From the NCBI GenBank assembly GCA_905215655.1, contig CAJMQT010000027.1, positions 1 to 20,826 of the forward strand: a DNA stretch of 20,826 bases. Reading direction: 5' to 3'. The notes under the pieces were generated by a model that saw only the letters and a list, made by a program, of their open reading frames with translations, was not told the DNA's origin and made no database searches. Position numbers and translations under genes: made by a program. Source of the stretch: an uncultured bacterium. GTDB lineage: Bacteria > Bacteroidota > Bacteroidia > Bacteroidales > Bacteroidaceae. Below are positions 1 through 6,603 of the stretch, piece by piece. The first letter of the stretch is position 1, and each line of letters begins with the position of its first letter.

Positions 1-66
1 GGTCTGCTGGCCCGGGAGATCGGCGACCAGCTGGGCATCCCCTCCTACATTGTGTTTTTTGATTAA
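1..66 (+). CDS. C-terminal end of an unidentified protein (partial)
   Basis: Frame 1 is open from the window edge and gives 21 residues ending IPSYIVFFD before TAA at 64-66. The stretch LAREIGDQLGIPSYIVFFD loosely resembles the conserved core of an HRDC domain (RecQ-type helicase C-termini), where a pattern like 'A-x-x-x-G-I-P-x-Y-x-x-F-x-D' is common. Typical HRDC domains continue well beyond this point, so the match is weak. Codons are rich in C and G at third positions, which supports real coding. The gene converges on ddl. The function remains unknown because nearly all of the gene is outside the window. Confidence 0.5.
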   Translation, partial: GLLAREIGDQLGIPSYIVFFD

Positions 67-98
67 AAACCGTCTGTATTTCCGTTGATAACAAAACT

Positions 99-150
99 TT
101 TGTCTGTACTCCTGTCACTTCTGTACTTCTGAACTTCCCCCGATAATATT
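99..150. repeat. Dispersed intergenic repeat, copy A
   Basis: The segment beginning TTTGTCTGTACTCCTGTCAC lies between the convergent end of the first gene and the end of ddl. It is nearly repeated at 7812-7859, downstream of prfB. The two copies share TTTGTCTGTACT, then CACTTCTGTACTTC, and end in a similar GATAATA string. The element is non-coding. No function is visible beyond its position at gene ends. Confidence 0.55.
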
Positions 151-170
151 CTAAATTATGGCGTCCTGCT

Positions 171-1187
171 TTATCTGAACTGGTTTTCTACGATGTCGGT
201 CAGCACGTCTTTCATTTCAAGACCTGCCGCGCGAACCTGCTGCGGGATAAAACTTGTGGCTGTCATGCCCGGAGTGGTGTTTATCTCGATAAGGTTTATC
301 TTGTCAACGTCCTCTCCGTTGCTGCCTTTTCCGTGACTGATGATGTAGTCGATGCGGATTATTCCGTTGCAATGAAGTATGTCGTAAATGTGGCTTGTGA
401 TTTCCCTTACGCGGCGGGTGGTGTCCTCGCTGAGGCGTGCCGGCGTGATTTCCTGCACTTGTCCGTTGTATTTCGCGTCGTAGTCGAAGAACTCTCTGCT
501 TGTCACAACCTCCGTTGCAGGCAGCACGACGCTCTTTTCGCGCGTCTTGTAGCAGCCGATCGAGATTTCCGTTCCCTCGACATACTGTTCCACCATGACG
601 TCTTCGCTCTCGAGCATCGCCTTTCTTATCGCCGGCGCGAGCTGGTCAGCGTTCTTTACTTTGCTCACTCCGAAGCTGCTGCCGTCGTCTGCCGGCTTGA
701 CGAAACACGGCATGCCGATTGTCCGTTCTATCTCGTCGTCGTCCACGATCTCGTTGTATCCCTTGCGGATAAGCAGGCTGTCGGGCACGCGGACGCCGTA
801 GCCGCGCAGATATTGGTTGAGCACAAACTTGTTGAAAGTCAGCGCCTCGACAAGCACTCCGCTGGTTGAGTAAGGCACGTGGATAAGTTCGAAGAAGCCT
901 TGAAGTATGCCGTTCTCGCCCGGTGTGCCGTGAATGGTGATGTAGGCGTAATCAAACTGCACAAAGTTACCGTTCTCCATGAACGAGAAGTCGTTTCTGT
1001 CTACCGGCGCCGTGGTGCCGTCTTTCAGGTTTACTGTCCATTCAAGACCTTTCATGACGACGATGTAGACGTCGTAACGTTCCTTGTCAAAGAAAGAATA
1101 AAGTCCTTGTGCCGAGCGCAACGACACTCCTGATTCGGATGAGTCGCCGCCGCATACGATGGCTATTGTTCTTTTGATATTGTTCAT
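171..1187 (-). CDS. ddl: D-alanine--D-alanine ligase
   Basis: This ATP-grasp ligase joins two D-alanines to make the dipeptide end of the peptidoglycan precursor, in the cytoplasm. The 338-residue length is normal for the family. Visible motifs are the N-terminal GGDSSES (residues 14-19, with the conserved Glu at 18), HGTPGENG (86-93), KPADDGSSFGV of the central ATP-grasp domain (164-174), FDYDAKY in the omega loop (234-240) and EINTTPGMT with metal ligands (301-309). The Tyr in the omega loop is what a normal D-Ala ligase has, with no sign of a D-lactate type. The ATG at 1187 lies 12 nt after the rluD stop, so the gene is very likely the last of the PASTA-rluD-ddl operon. Its end faces the partial gene at 1-66. 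Confidence 0.95.
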   Translation of the reverse strand: MNNIKRTIAIVCGGDSSESGVSLRSAQGLYSFFDKERYDVYIVVMKGLEWTVNLKDGTTAPVDRNDFSFMENGNFVQFDYAYITIHGTPGENGILQGFFELIHVPYSTSGVLVEALTFNKFVLNQYLRGYGVRVPDSLLIRKGYNEIVDDDEIERTIGMPCFVKPADDGSSFGVSKVKNADQLAPAIRKAMLESEDVMVEQYVEGTEISIGCYKTREKSVVLPATEVVTSREFFDYDAKYNGQVQEITPARLSEDTTRRVREITSHIYDILHCNGIIRIDYIISHGKGSNGEDVDKINLIEINTTPGMTATSFIPQQVRAAGLEMKDVLTDIVENQFR

Positions 1188-1199
1188 AATGTATTCTTG

Positions 1200-2288
1200 T
1201 TAAAGTTCGTTTGCGTTAATATAAGTTCTCCAACGCTCCAAGAGGAGAGCCAGATCGTCGGGAAGCGGCGACGTGAAGTCCATCTGTTGTCCCGTCTTGG
1301 GGTGCTTGAAGCCGAGTGTCCGGGCGTGAAGCGCCTGCCGCGGGCATATTTTCAGACAGTTGTCGATAAACTTTCTGTAACTGCCTGTCCTGTTTCCGCG
1401 CAGAATTATGTCGCCTCCGTAGCGCTCGTCGCCGAAGAGCGGGTGCCCGATGTGCCTCATGTGGGCACGTATCTGGTGGGTTCTGCCGGTCTCGAGGATG
1501 CACTCCACGAGGGTGATGTAGCCGAAGCGTTCCATCACCCGGTAGTGCGTTACGGCGGGTTTGCCCGTCTCCGAGCCGGGAGGGAACACCGTCATGCGCA
1601 GCCTGTCTTTCGGGTCGCGACCTATGTTGCCCTCTATGCGTCCCTCGTCTTCGGTAAAGTTGCCCCACACAAAGGCGTTGTAGCTGCGTCGTGTGGTCTT
1701 GTTGAAGAACTGTACGCCGAGTTTTGTCTTGGCGTCGGGTGTCTTTGCGATGACGAGCAGTCCGCTGGTGTCTTTGTCGATGCGGTGTACCAAGCCCACT
1801 TCGGGGTCGTTGGGATTGTATGAGGGGAGGTCTCTCAGGTGCCATGCCACGGCGTTGACCAGTGTGCCGTGATAGTTTCCGCAGCCCGGGTGTACCACAA
1901 GTCCGGCGGGTTTGTTGACCACCATCAGTTCGGAGTCTTCGTAAACGACGTCGAGCGGTATGTCTTCCGGCTCGATGCTGCTGTCGTGTTGCGGTCGGTC
2001 GAGCATTAAAGTGATGACGTCGAGCGGGCGTACGCGGTAGTTGCTTTTCACCGGACGGTCGTTTACATGTACGAAGCCGGCGTCAGCGGCGCGCTGAATG
2101 CGGTTGCGGCTGGTGTGTTGCAGGTGTTCGAGCATGTATTTGTCGATACGCAGCGGCTCTTGTCCTTTGTCTACGACCATGCGCAAATGCTCGTACAGCG
2201 CCTGCTCCCCGTCGAGTTCCTCGTCGTCGACGTCCTGTCCGTTTATATCGTTCAGATCGGGCAGATTGCCCAATTCTTCATTCTTCAT
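1200..2288 (-). CDS. rluD: RluD-family 23S rRNA pseudouridine synthase
   Basis: This enzyme isomerises uridines to pseudouridine, in E. coli in helix 69 of 23S rRNA. The 362-residue protein has an acidic, low-complexity N-terminus (about 1-40), an S4 RNA-binding domain (about 45-105) and an RsuA/RluD catalytic domain. The catalytic motif HRIDKDTSGLLV is at 168-179, with Asp171 as the expected nucleophile. NKPAGLVVHPG (125-135) and GRTHQIRAHM in the C-terminal half are also family hallmarks. The start sits inside a heptanucleotide repeat that supplies three ATGs seven bases apart. Only the middle one (2286-2288) is in frame, and the acidic leader with ALYEHLR resembles Bacteroidales homologues, which supports this start. 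It lies 21 nt after the PASTA stop. The exact rRNA target is not certain, since several RluA-type paralogues exist. Confidence 0.9.
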   Translation of the reverse strand: MKNEELGNLPDLNDINGQDVDDEELDGEQALYEHLRMVVDKGQEPLRIDKYMLEHLQHTSRNRIQRAADAGFVHVNDRPVKSNYRVRPLDVITLMLDRPQHDSSIEPEDIPLDVVYEDSELMVVNKPAGLVVHPGCGNYHGTLVNAVAWHLRDLPSYNPNDPEVGLVHRIDKDTSGLLVIAKTPDAKTKLGVQFFNKTTRRSYNAFVWGNFTEDEGRIEGNIGRDPKDRLRMTVFPPGSETGKPAVTHYRVMERFGYITLVECILETGRTHQIRAHMRHIGHPLFGDERYGGDIILRGNRTGSYRKFIDNCLKICPRQALHARTLGFKHPKTGQQMDFTSPLPDDLALLLERWRTYINANEL

Positions 2289-2300
2289 TCTTCATTCTTA
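2273..2300. repeat. Heptamer tandem repeat at the rluD start
   Basis: Plus-strand unit ATTCTTC occurs three times (2273-2293) and is followed by ATTCTTA (2294-2300). On the minus strand this gives ATG every 7 bases, at 2295, 2288 and 2281 (first base of each ATG). The first and third ATGs run into stops within a few codons (TGA after 5 and 8 further codons, counted by hand). The middle one opens rluD. Confidence 0.85.
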
Positions 2301-2309
2301 ATTATAAAG

Positions 2310-3023
2310 TCACTCCGGTCCGTTGACCACTTCAAACTCGTCGACGTCCTGATTGCCGCCTCCGCTCTCCGCGTTGCCGTATTCCGGGTGTTGAACGGTT
2401 CTGAGAGAGTCGCCGTATTCGCCGTAATATAATGACGGGTCGGCGTATATTATCGAGTCGCCCAAGTCTCTCATGCCGTCGCCCACTTGTATTGTCACGA
2501 TGTCGTTGACCGATATCTTGTCGCCGGTGCGCAGGCTGCGTCCCTTTGATTTCAGTCCGTAGACCCAATCTTTCTCGCCCGGGATGTATTCCGTCGGTCC
2601 CACTTTGAAGCCCATCGCCATGAGTTTGGCGCGCGCCTCGCGGTAAGAGCAGTTGTCGATGATGTCAGGAATGGTGAGCACGGGCGAGCTTGACGAGTTT
2701 ATCACGACGTATATTATGCGTCCCGACTTCACTTTCTTGCCCGGTTCGGGTGTCTGTTCGAGCACGCAGTCGGGCGGTAACGTCTTGACGTAGCCTGTGT
2801 CGCTGACCACCACTTCCAGTCCGGCGCTGTTGAGCAGGTGCTCTGCGTCGGCAAAGGATTTGTGCTTTACGTCGGGAATTGTTATCTCTTCGCCGTGATG
2901 AGTATAGAGGTCAATGCCCGTCTTGACGCCCCAGCAGAGCAGGACGACGACGAACAACATGGCGAGCAGATTGATCCACAGCCTTAAACTGAATGCTTTT
3001 CCGAAGAAAACTTTTGGTTTCAT
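2310..3023 (-). CDS. Membrane-anchored PASTA domain protein
   Basis: The 237-residue protein has a short basic cytoplasmic N-terminus, one membrane segment (about 14-33) and two PASTA domains (about 46-110 and 115-182). A Gly/Asp/Glu-rich tail of about 50 residues follows. PASTA domains bind muropeptides or beta-lactams in PknB kinases and some penicillin-binding proteins. Here no kinase or transpeptidase domain is attached, so a role as a periplasmic cell-wall-binding or scaffold protein is inferred. It is first in an operon with rluD and ddl, behind a near-perfect Bacteroidetes promoter at 3046-3076. The ATG at 3023 gives the expected MKPKVFF leader. The link with Ddl fits cell-wall metabolism. 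Confidence 0.88.
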   Translation of the reverse strand: MKPKVFFGKAFSLRLWINLLAMLFVVVLLCWGVKTGIDLYTHHGEEITIPDVKHKSFADAEHLLNSAGLEVVVSDTGYVKTLPPDCVLEQTPEPGKKVKSGRIIYVVINSSSSPVLTIPDIIDNCSYREARAKLMAMGFKVGPTEYIPGEKDWVYGLKSKGRSLRTGDKISVNDIVTIQVGDGMRDLGDSIIYADPSLYYGEYGDSLRTVQHPEYGNAESGGGNQDVDEFEVVNGPE

Positions 3024-3045
3024 CCCGATTGTTATTATTATCTTG

Positions 3046-3076
3046 CAAAGATAGTGAAAGGCGAGCGAACTACAAA
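3046..3076 (-). promoter_or_regulatory. Promoter of the PASTA-rluD-ddl operon
   Basis: On the minus strand, TTTG (3076-3073) is followed after 19 nt by TATCTTTG (3053-3046). This is an exact match to the Bacteroidetes housekeeping pattern TTTG-N19-21-TAnnTTTG. Transcription would begin near 3040, giving a leader of about 15-20 nt before the ATG at 3023. Confidence 0.85.
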
Positions 3077-3333
3077 ATAAAAGCGGTTGAAACGAGCTTT
3101 TATTTTATTTGTACCGCGGCGATTTAACAATTCGGGGATGTGGATTTGTGTATTGAAAAACAAAAGACCGTCCTTTCAATTTTAAAAGGTAAGCTTTTGC
3201 ACTCCAAAAGGTAAGCTTTTACACGATAAAAGGCGGTCTTTTGCAAGGTAAAAGACCGCCTTTTGGAAATCGGCAGTTTGCCGATGAAAACTGTAAGGAA
3301 AAGCTCTTGAAATGTTACGGATTGTAAGAAAAA
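3077..3333. other. Intergenic region between the PASTA operon promoter and argE-like gene
   Basis: This gap, together with the PASTA promoter, separates two minus-strand genes. It holds the 22-bp-period palindrome array (3162-3264) and otherwise AT-rich sequence. No plausible ORF or RNA gene was seen. Confidence 0.7.
3162..3264. repeat. Array of five 15-bp palindromes with exact 22-bp period
   Basis: Units start at 3162, 3184, 3206, 3228 and 3250, each exactly 22 bp after the previous one. They are AAAAGACCGTCCTTT, AAAAGGTAAGCTTTT (twice), AAAAGGCGGTCTTTT and AAAAGACCGCCTTTT. All fit AAAAG-N5-CTTTT or nearly so, and the 7-nt spacers differ. Units 4 and 5 are exact reverse complements and can form a 15-bp stem with loop GCAAGGT. 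That hairpin lies about 70 nt past the stop of the upstream argE-like gene and might terminate its transcript. A second array of the same kind is at 13015-13117. Confidence 0.9.
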
Positions 3334-4395
3334 TCATATCTCGCAGCCGTCGAGCAAACGGATGTAGGTGTCTATCGCTCCGTCAATCTCGCTTATGCGG
3401 ATAAACTCGTCGGCGGAGTGGGAGCGGAACGACTCGCCCGGACCCAATTTCAGCGACGGGAACGACATCAGCGCTTGGTCGGACAGCGTGGGAGAGCCGA
3501 ACGGCGTCATGCCCATCTCCGTGCAGCGGCGCACCAGCGGGTGCTCCATGCTTATTGATGATGACGAGAGATGAAACGAGCGAGCCTTGATTTCGCTCCT
3601 CAGATGCTCGCCGAGAAAGCGGAACACGTCCTCGTTGCGATACATCTCGTTGGTGCGTATGTCTATCGTGAAGCGGCACTCGTCGGGAATGACGTTGTGC
3701 TGCGTGCCGGCATTTATTATCGTAACGTTCATTACTGTCGGACCGAGCAGCGGACTGACCCGCTCGAAACGGTACGAGCGCAGCCATGTGAGGTCGTCCA
3801 ACGCCTCGTAAATGGCATTGACACCTTCGCCCCGTGCCGCGTGTCCCGACACCCCTTTCGCCACCGCGTCGACCACCATCAGACCCTTTTCGGCCACGGC
3901 GGGTTGCATGCCTGTCGGCTCTCCCACCAGCGCGACGTCAATCTTCGGCAGCATAGGCAGCACCCTCCTGATACCGTTTACGCCCGAAACCTCCTCTTCG
4001 GCGGACGCCAGCCAGATGATGTTATACGCCCTTTGACGTTTTGACAGGTGCCTGAACACTTGCAACAAAGACACCAGTCCGCCGCCGCAATCGTTGCTGC
4101 CGAGACCGTAAATCACGTCATCTTCCACCGTCGCGGCAAAGGGGTCGCGCGTCCATGTGCTTACCGGCTTCACCGTGTCGATGTGCGCGTTGAGCAGCAA
4201 CGTCGGTTTCTGACTGTCAAAATCATCGCAAACGGTCCAGATATTGTTGCCCTCACGGCGGTAGGTCAGCCCGTATGCGTCGAGCGCTTTGCCGAGAACG
4301 TCGGCGGCGGCAGCCTCGTCACGGCTCACCGACGGCACCTCGATAAGAGCTTTCAGCAGTTCGACGGCGTCATTTGTGTAAGCGGATTGTTTCAT
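3334..4395 (-). CDS. argE: M20 family metallopeptidase, probable N-acyl-L-ornithine deacetylase
   Basis: This is a two-metal amidohydrolase of the ArgE/DapE/CPG2 family. The 353 residues show the complete metal site: His71-x-Asp73 in LLLNAHIDTVKP, Asp102 in GSNDCGGG, Glu133-Glu134 in ASAEEEVSG (catalytic base plus ligand), Glu159 in LVGEPTG and a C-terminal His326 in RSHSADEF. SGHAARGEG (183-191) is the lid-domain motif with His185. The short form and overall sequence resemble Bacteroidales ArgE-type enzymes, which remove an acyl group from N-acylornithine in arginine synthesis. Other substrates in the family (succinyl-diaminopimelate, acetyl-lysine) cannot be excluded without structure comparison. 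No other arg gene is in the window. The gene has its own consensus promoter (4428-4458) and diverges from the acyl-CoA synthetase gene. Confidence 0.85.
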   Translation of the reverse strand: MKQSAYTNDAVELLKALIEVPSVSRDEAAAADVLGKALDAYGLTYRREGNNIWTVCDDFDSQKPTLLLNAHIDTVKPVSTWTRDPFAATVEDDVIYGLGSNDCGGGLVSLLQVFRHLSKRQRAYNIIWLASAEEEVSGVNGIRRVLPMLPKIDVALVGEPTGMQPAVAEKGLMVVDAVAKGVSGHAARGEGVNAIYEALDDLTWLRSYRFERVSPLLGPTVMNVTIINAGTQHNVIPDECRFTIDIRTNEMYRNEDVFRFLGEHLRSEIKARSFHLSSSSISMEHPLVRRCTEMGMTPFGSPTLSDQALMSFPSLKLGPGESFRSHSADEFIRISEIDGAIDTYIRLLDGCEI

Positions 4396-4427
4396 TGGAA
4401 AAAGTAATTAGAGATTTTTTTATTATG

Positions 4428-4458
4428 CAAAGATAGAGCAAACCGAGTGAAAAGCAAA
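4428..4458 (-). promoter_or_regulatory. Proximal promoter of the argE-like gene
   Basis: On the minus strand, TTTG (4458-4455) and TATCTTTG (4435-4428) are separated by 19 nt, a full match to the Bacteroidetes promoter pattern. The start codon is about 33 nt beyond the -7 element. The promoter lies in the outer left arm of the inverted duplication described at 4425-4673. Confidence 0.82.
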
Positions 4459-4515
4459 ACAAAAAGACGTGAAACGAATTTTTGTTTTCTTTTCCGAGGT
4501 GCAGCCTATCTTATT

Positions 4516-4546
4516 TAAAGATAGTGCAAATCAATAAAAAACCGAA
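4516..4546 (-). promoter_or_regulatory. Possible distal promoter toward the argE-like gene
   Basis: On the minus strand, TTCG (4546-4543) and TATCTTTA (4523-4516) are 19 nt apart, with one mismatch to consensus in each box. It lies inside the central segment of the inverted duplication. CTATCTT/AAGATAG at 4506-4524 also makes a small palindrome over the -7 box. Confidence 0.35.
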
Positions 4547-4551
4547 TTTAT

Positions 4552-4582
4552 TTTGCCGTTTACTTAAAAGAAGTTAACTTTG
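4552..4582 (+). promoter_or_regulatory. Promoter of the acyl-CoA synthetase gene
   Basis: TTTG (4552-4555) and TAACTTTG (4575-4582) are separated by exactly 19 nt, a full match to the Bacteroidetes pattern. Transcription would start near 4589, giving a leader of about 100 nt to the ATG at 4690. That leader includes the right arm of the inverted duplication. Confidence 0.85.
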
Positions 4583-4689
4583 CATTATGTATAAAGCGAA
4601 GACAGGCTGCACCTCGGAAGAAAAAACAAATAGCTTTGTTTTATTCTTCTCTCGGTTTGCACCGCCTTTGCATTAACCAAAAATCACGA

Positions 4690-6525
4690 ATGCTTATGCA
4701 GACAAGATGTCATCTTTCGGTCCTTGTACACAAACAAGCGGAGAAGTATGGGGACAAGCGAGTTTTTATATATAAAGACTTCGGCGGCGACCATTGGAAA
4801 TCGGTAACGTGGCGCGAGTTCTCCCGAAAGGTACGACAAGTGTCCAACGCACTGCTTAATATCGGCGTCAAAGTACAGGAAAACATAGGTGTCTTCTCGC
4901 AGAACACCCTTCAATATTTTTATACCGACTTCGGCGCGTTCGGCATAAGAGCCGTCAGCATACCTTTCTACGCCACCAGTAGCGAGCAACAAATACAATA
5001 TATGATCGGCGACGCGCAGATACATACGCTCTTCGTTGGCGAGCAGGAGCAGTATGACAAGGCGCATCGCGTGCTGCCGCATTGCCCCTCGCTCGAGCGC
5101 ATCGTCATCTTCGACCGGCGCGTAAGCATAGCCCCGGGCGACACAAACTCAATGTATTTTGACGACTTCCTTAAACTCGGAGAAAACAATCCGCGGCAGT
5201 CGGAAGTGGAAAAACTCTACAAAGAGGCAAACGACGACGACCTTTGCAATATCCTTTACACCAGCGGCACGACGGGAGACAGCAAGGGCGTCATGCTCAC
5301 ACACGGACAATTTAACGCGGCTTTGGTGGCAAACGACGAGGTGGTGCCCGTCGACGAGAACGACAGAATAATGAACTTCCTGCCCATAACGCACATTTTT
5401 GAGCGCGGATGGGCTATACTCTGCCTCTCCGAAGGCGCCGAGATAGTAATCAACACCAACCCGAAGGAGGTGCAGAAGTCGATGATCGAGACGCACCCCA
5501 CGTGCATGTCGTCCGTCCCGAGGTTCTGGGAGAAAGTGTATGCCGGCGTAAAAGACAAGATAGACCGCGCCAACCCCATTCAGCGAAAGCTCTTCTTGAA
5601 GGCGCTGGCTATTGGTCGCAAGCATAACATCGAGTACCTCAGTCGCGGCAAACGACCGCCCCTGGCGCTTAAAATGCAGTATGAGCTGATGGATAAGACG
5701 CTCTTCAAGCTCGTAAGAACACAGATAGGACTCGACCGTCCGAATATTTTCCCGACGGCAGGAGCCGCCATCTCGACCGAAGTAGAGGAGTTTGTACATT
5801 CTATCGGAGTGTGGATGATAGCCGGATACGGACTCACCGAGAGCCTTGCAACCGTCTCATGCAACCATAAATACCAGCCCTTCACCGTCGGTTCGGTGGG
5901 TATTCCGATCAGCAGCATAAGCGTGAAGATAGGCGAAAACGATGAGGTGCTGCTCAAAGGACCGACCATCACGAAGGGATATTACAACCGCGAGGCGCTC
6001 AACAAAGAAGTGTTCGACGCCGAAGGATACTTCCATACGGGCGACGCAGGCTATATGCGTAACGGCGAACTCTTCCTCAAAGAGCGTATAAAGGACCTCT
6101 TCAAGACATCCAACGGCAAGTACATAGCCCCGCAGATGATTGAGTCGAAACTCTTGGTGGACAAGTTTGTTGACCAGATAGCCGTCATTGCCGACATGCG
6201 GAAGTTTGTCTCGGCACTCATAATCCCCGACTATCACATGCTTGAAGAGTACGCCCGCAACAACAACATCGCGTTCAAGACGCGTGAAGACCTCTGCTCC
6301 AATCCCGCAATCGTCGGCATGATGACCGAACGGATTGAAACGCTGCAACAGCAGCTGGCAAGTTACGAGAAGATCAAACGGTTCGTCCTGCTGCCCGTTC
6401 CCTTCACCATGAAGAGCGGAGAACTTACCAACACGTTGAAGATAAGACGCCGCGTGATAGAGAAAAACTATGCCGACGTGATTGATAAAATGTACGAAGA
6501 CGCCGAAAGAGAGCACCATTCCTGA
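4690..6525 (+). CDS. Long-chain fatty acid--CoA ligase (AMP-forming)
   Basis: This adenylate-forming enzyme activates fatty acids to acyl-AMP and then acyl-CoA, at the inner face of the membrane. With the start at 4690 the protein has 611 residues, normal for FAA1/FadD-type synthetases. Visible motifs are the P-loop YTSGTTGDSKG (190-200), GYGLTES (379-385), YFHTGD with the ribose-binding Asp (447-452), and the C-terminal hinge and Lys region KERIKDLFKTSNGKYI, whose Lys at about 477 is the expected catalytic residue. The frame is open upstream to a TTG at 4636. I prefer ATG 4690 (or 4696) because family proteins begin shortly before HLSVLVHKQAEKYGDK, and the upstream part lies in the repeat arm. 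No beta-oxidation genes are nearby, so the role (lipid recycling or use of exogenous fatty acids) is inferred. Confidence 0.9.
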   Translation: MLMQTRCHLSVLVHKQAEKYGDKRVFIYKDFGGDHWKSVTWREFSRKVRQVSNALLNIGVKVQENIGVFSQNTLQYFYTDFGAFGIRAVSIPFYATSSEQQIQYMIGDAQIHTLFVGEQEQYDKAHRVLPHCPSLERIVIFDRRVSIAPGDTNSMYFDDFLKLGENNPRQSEVEKLYKEANDDDLCNILYTSGTTGDSKGVMLTHGQFNAALVANDEVVPVDENDRIMNFLPITHIFERGWAILCLSEGAEIVINTNPKEVQKSMIETHPTCMSSVPRFWEKVYAGVKDKIDRANPIQRKLFLKALAIGRKHNIEYLSRGKRPPLALKMQYELMDKTLFKLVRTQIGLDRPNIFPTAGAAISTEVEEFVHSIGVWMIAGYGLTESLATVSCNHKYQPFTVGSVGIPISSISVKIGENDEVLLKGPTITKGYYNREALNKEVFDAEGYFHTGDAGYMRNGELFLKERIKDLFKTSNGKYIAPQMIESKLLVDKFVDQIAVIADMRKFVSALIIPDYHMLEEYARNNNIAFKTREDLCSNPAIVGMMTERIETLQQQLASYEKIKRFVLLPVPFTMKSGELTNTLKIRRRVIEKNYADVIDKMYEDAEREHHS

Positions 6526-6603
6526 CGCCGGTAGTCGGCAACGACAATATAAAACGTCCGGAACGAAAGTTGAAAAGGTAAAATATGATAATTTGAAAGA
6601 CTG

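Larger units (their letters stand above)
4425..4673. repeat. Inverted duplication spanning the divergent argE / acyl-CoA synthetase leaders
   Basis: The inner arms 4481-4512 and 4599-4630 pair at 29 of 32 positions and include an uninterrupted 16-bp core, TTCCGAGGTGCAGCCT (4492-4507). The outer arms 4425-4463 and 4635-4673 pair at about 31 of 39 positions. Short unpaired pieces of 17 and 4 nt lie between inner and outer arms. The 86-bp centre (4513-4598) holds a consensus promoter facing the acyl-CoA synthetase. The result is that both divergent transcripts carry homologous leaders. Confidence 0.85.

Noticed and set aside
333..1133. Open frames antisense to ddl
   Set aside because: They are shadows of the clear ddl coding sequence.
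3162..3264. CRISPR array
   Set aside because: Repeats are only 15 bp, spacers only 7 bp, and no cas gene is near. This does not fit any CRISPR layout.
4636..4689. Upstream extension of the acyl-CoA synthetase from TTG
   Set aside because: It lies in the inverted-duplication arm, and the extra residues do not resemble family N-termini. ATG 4690 is the better start.
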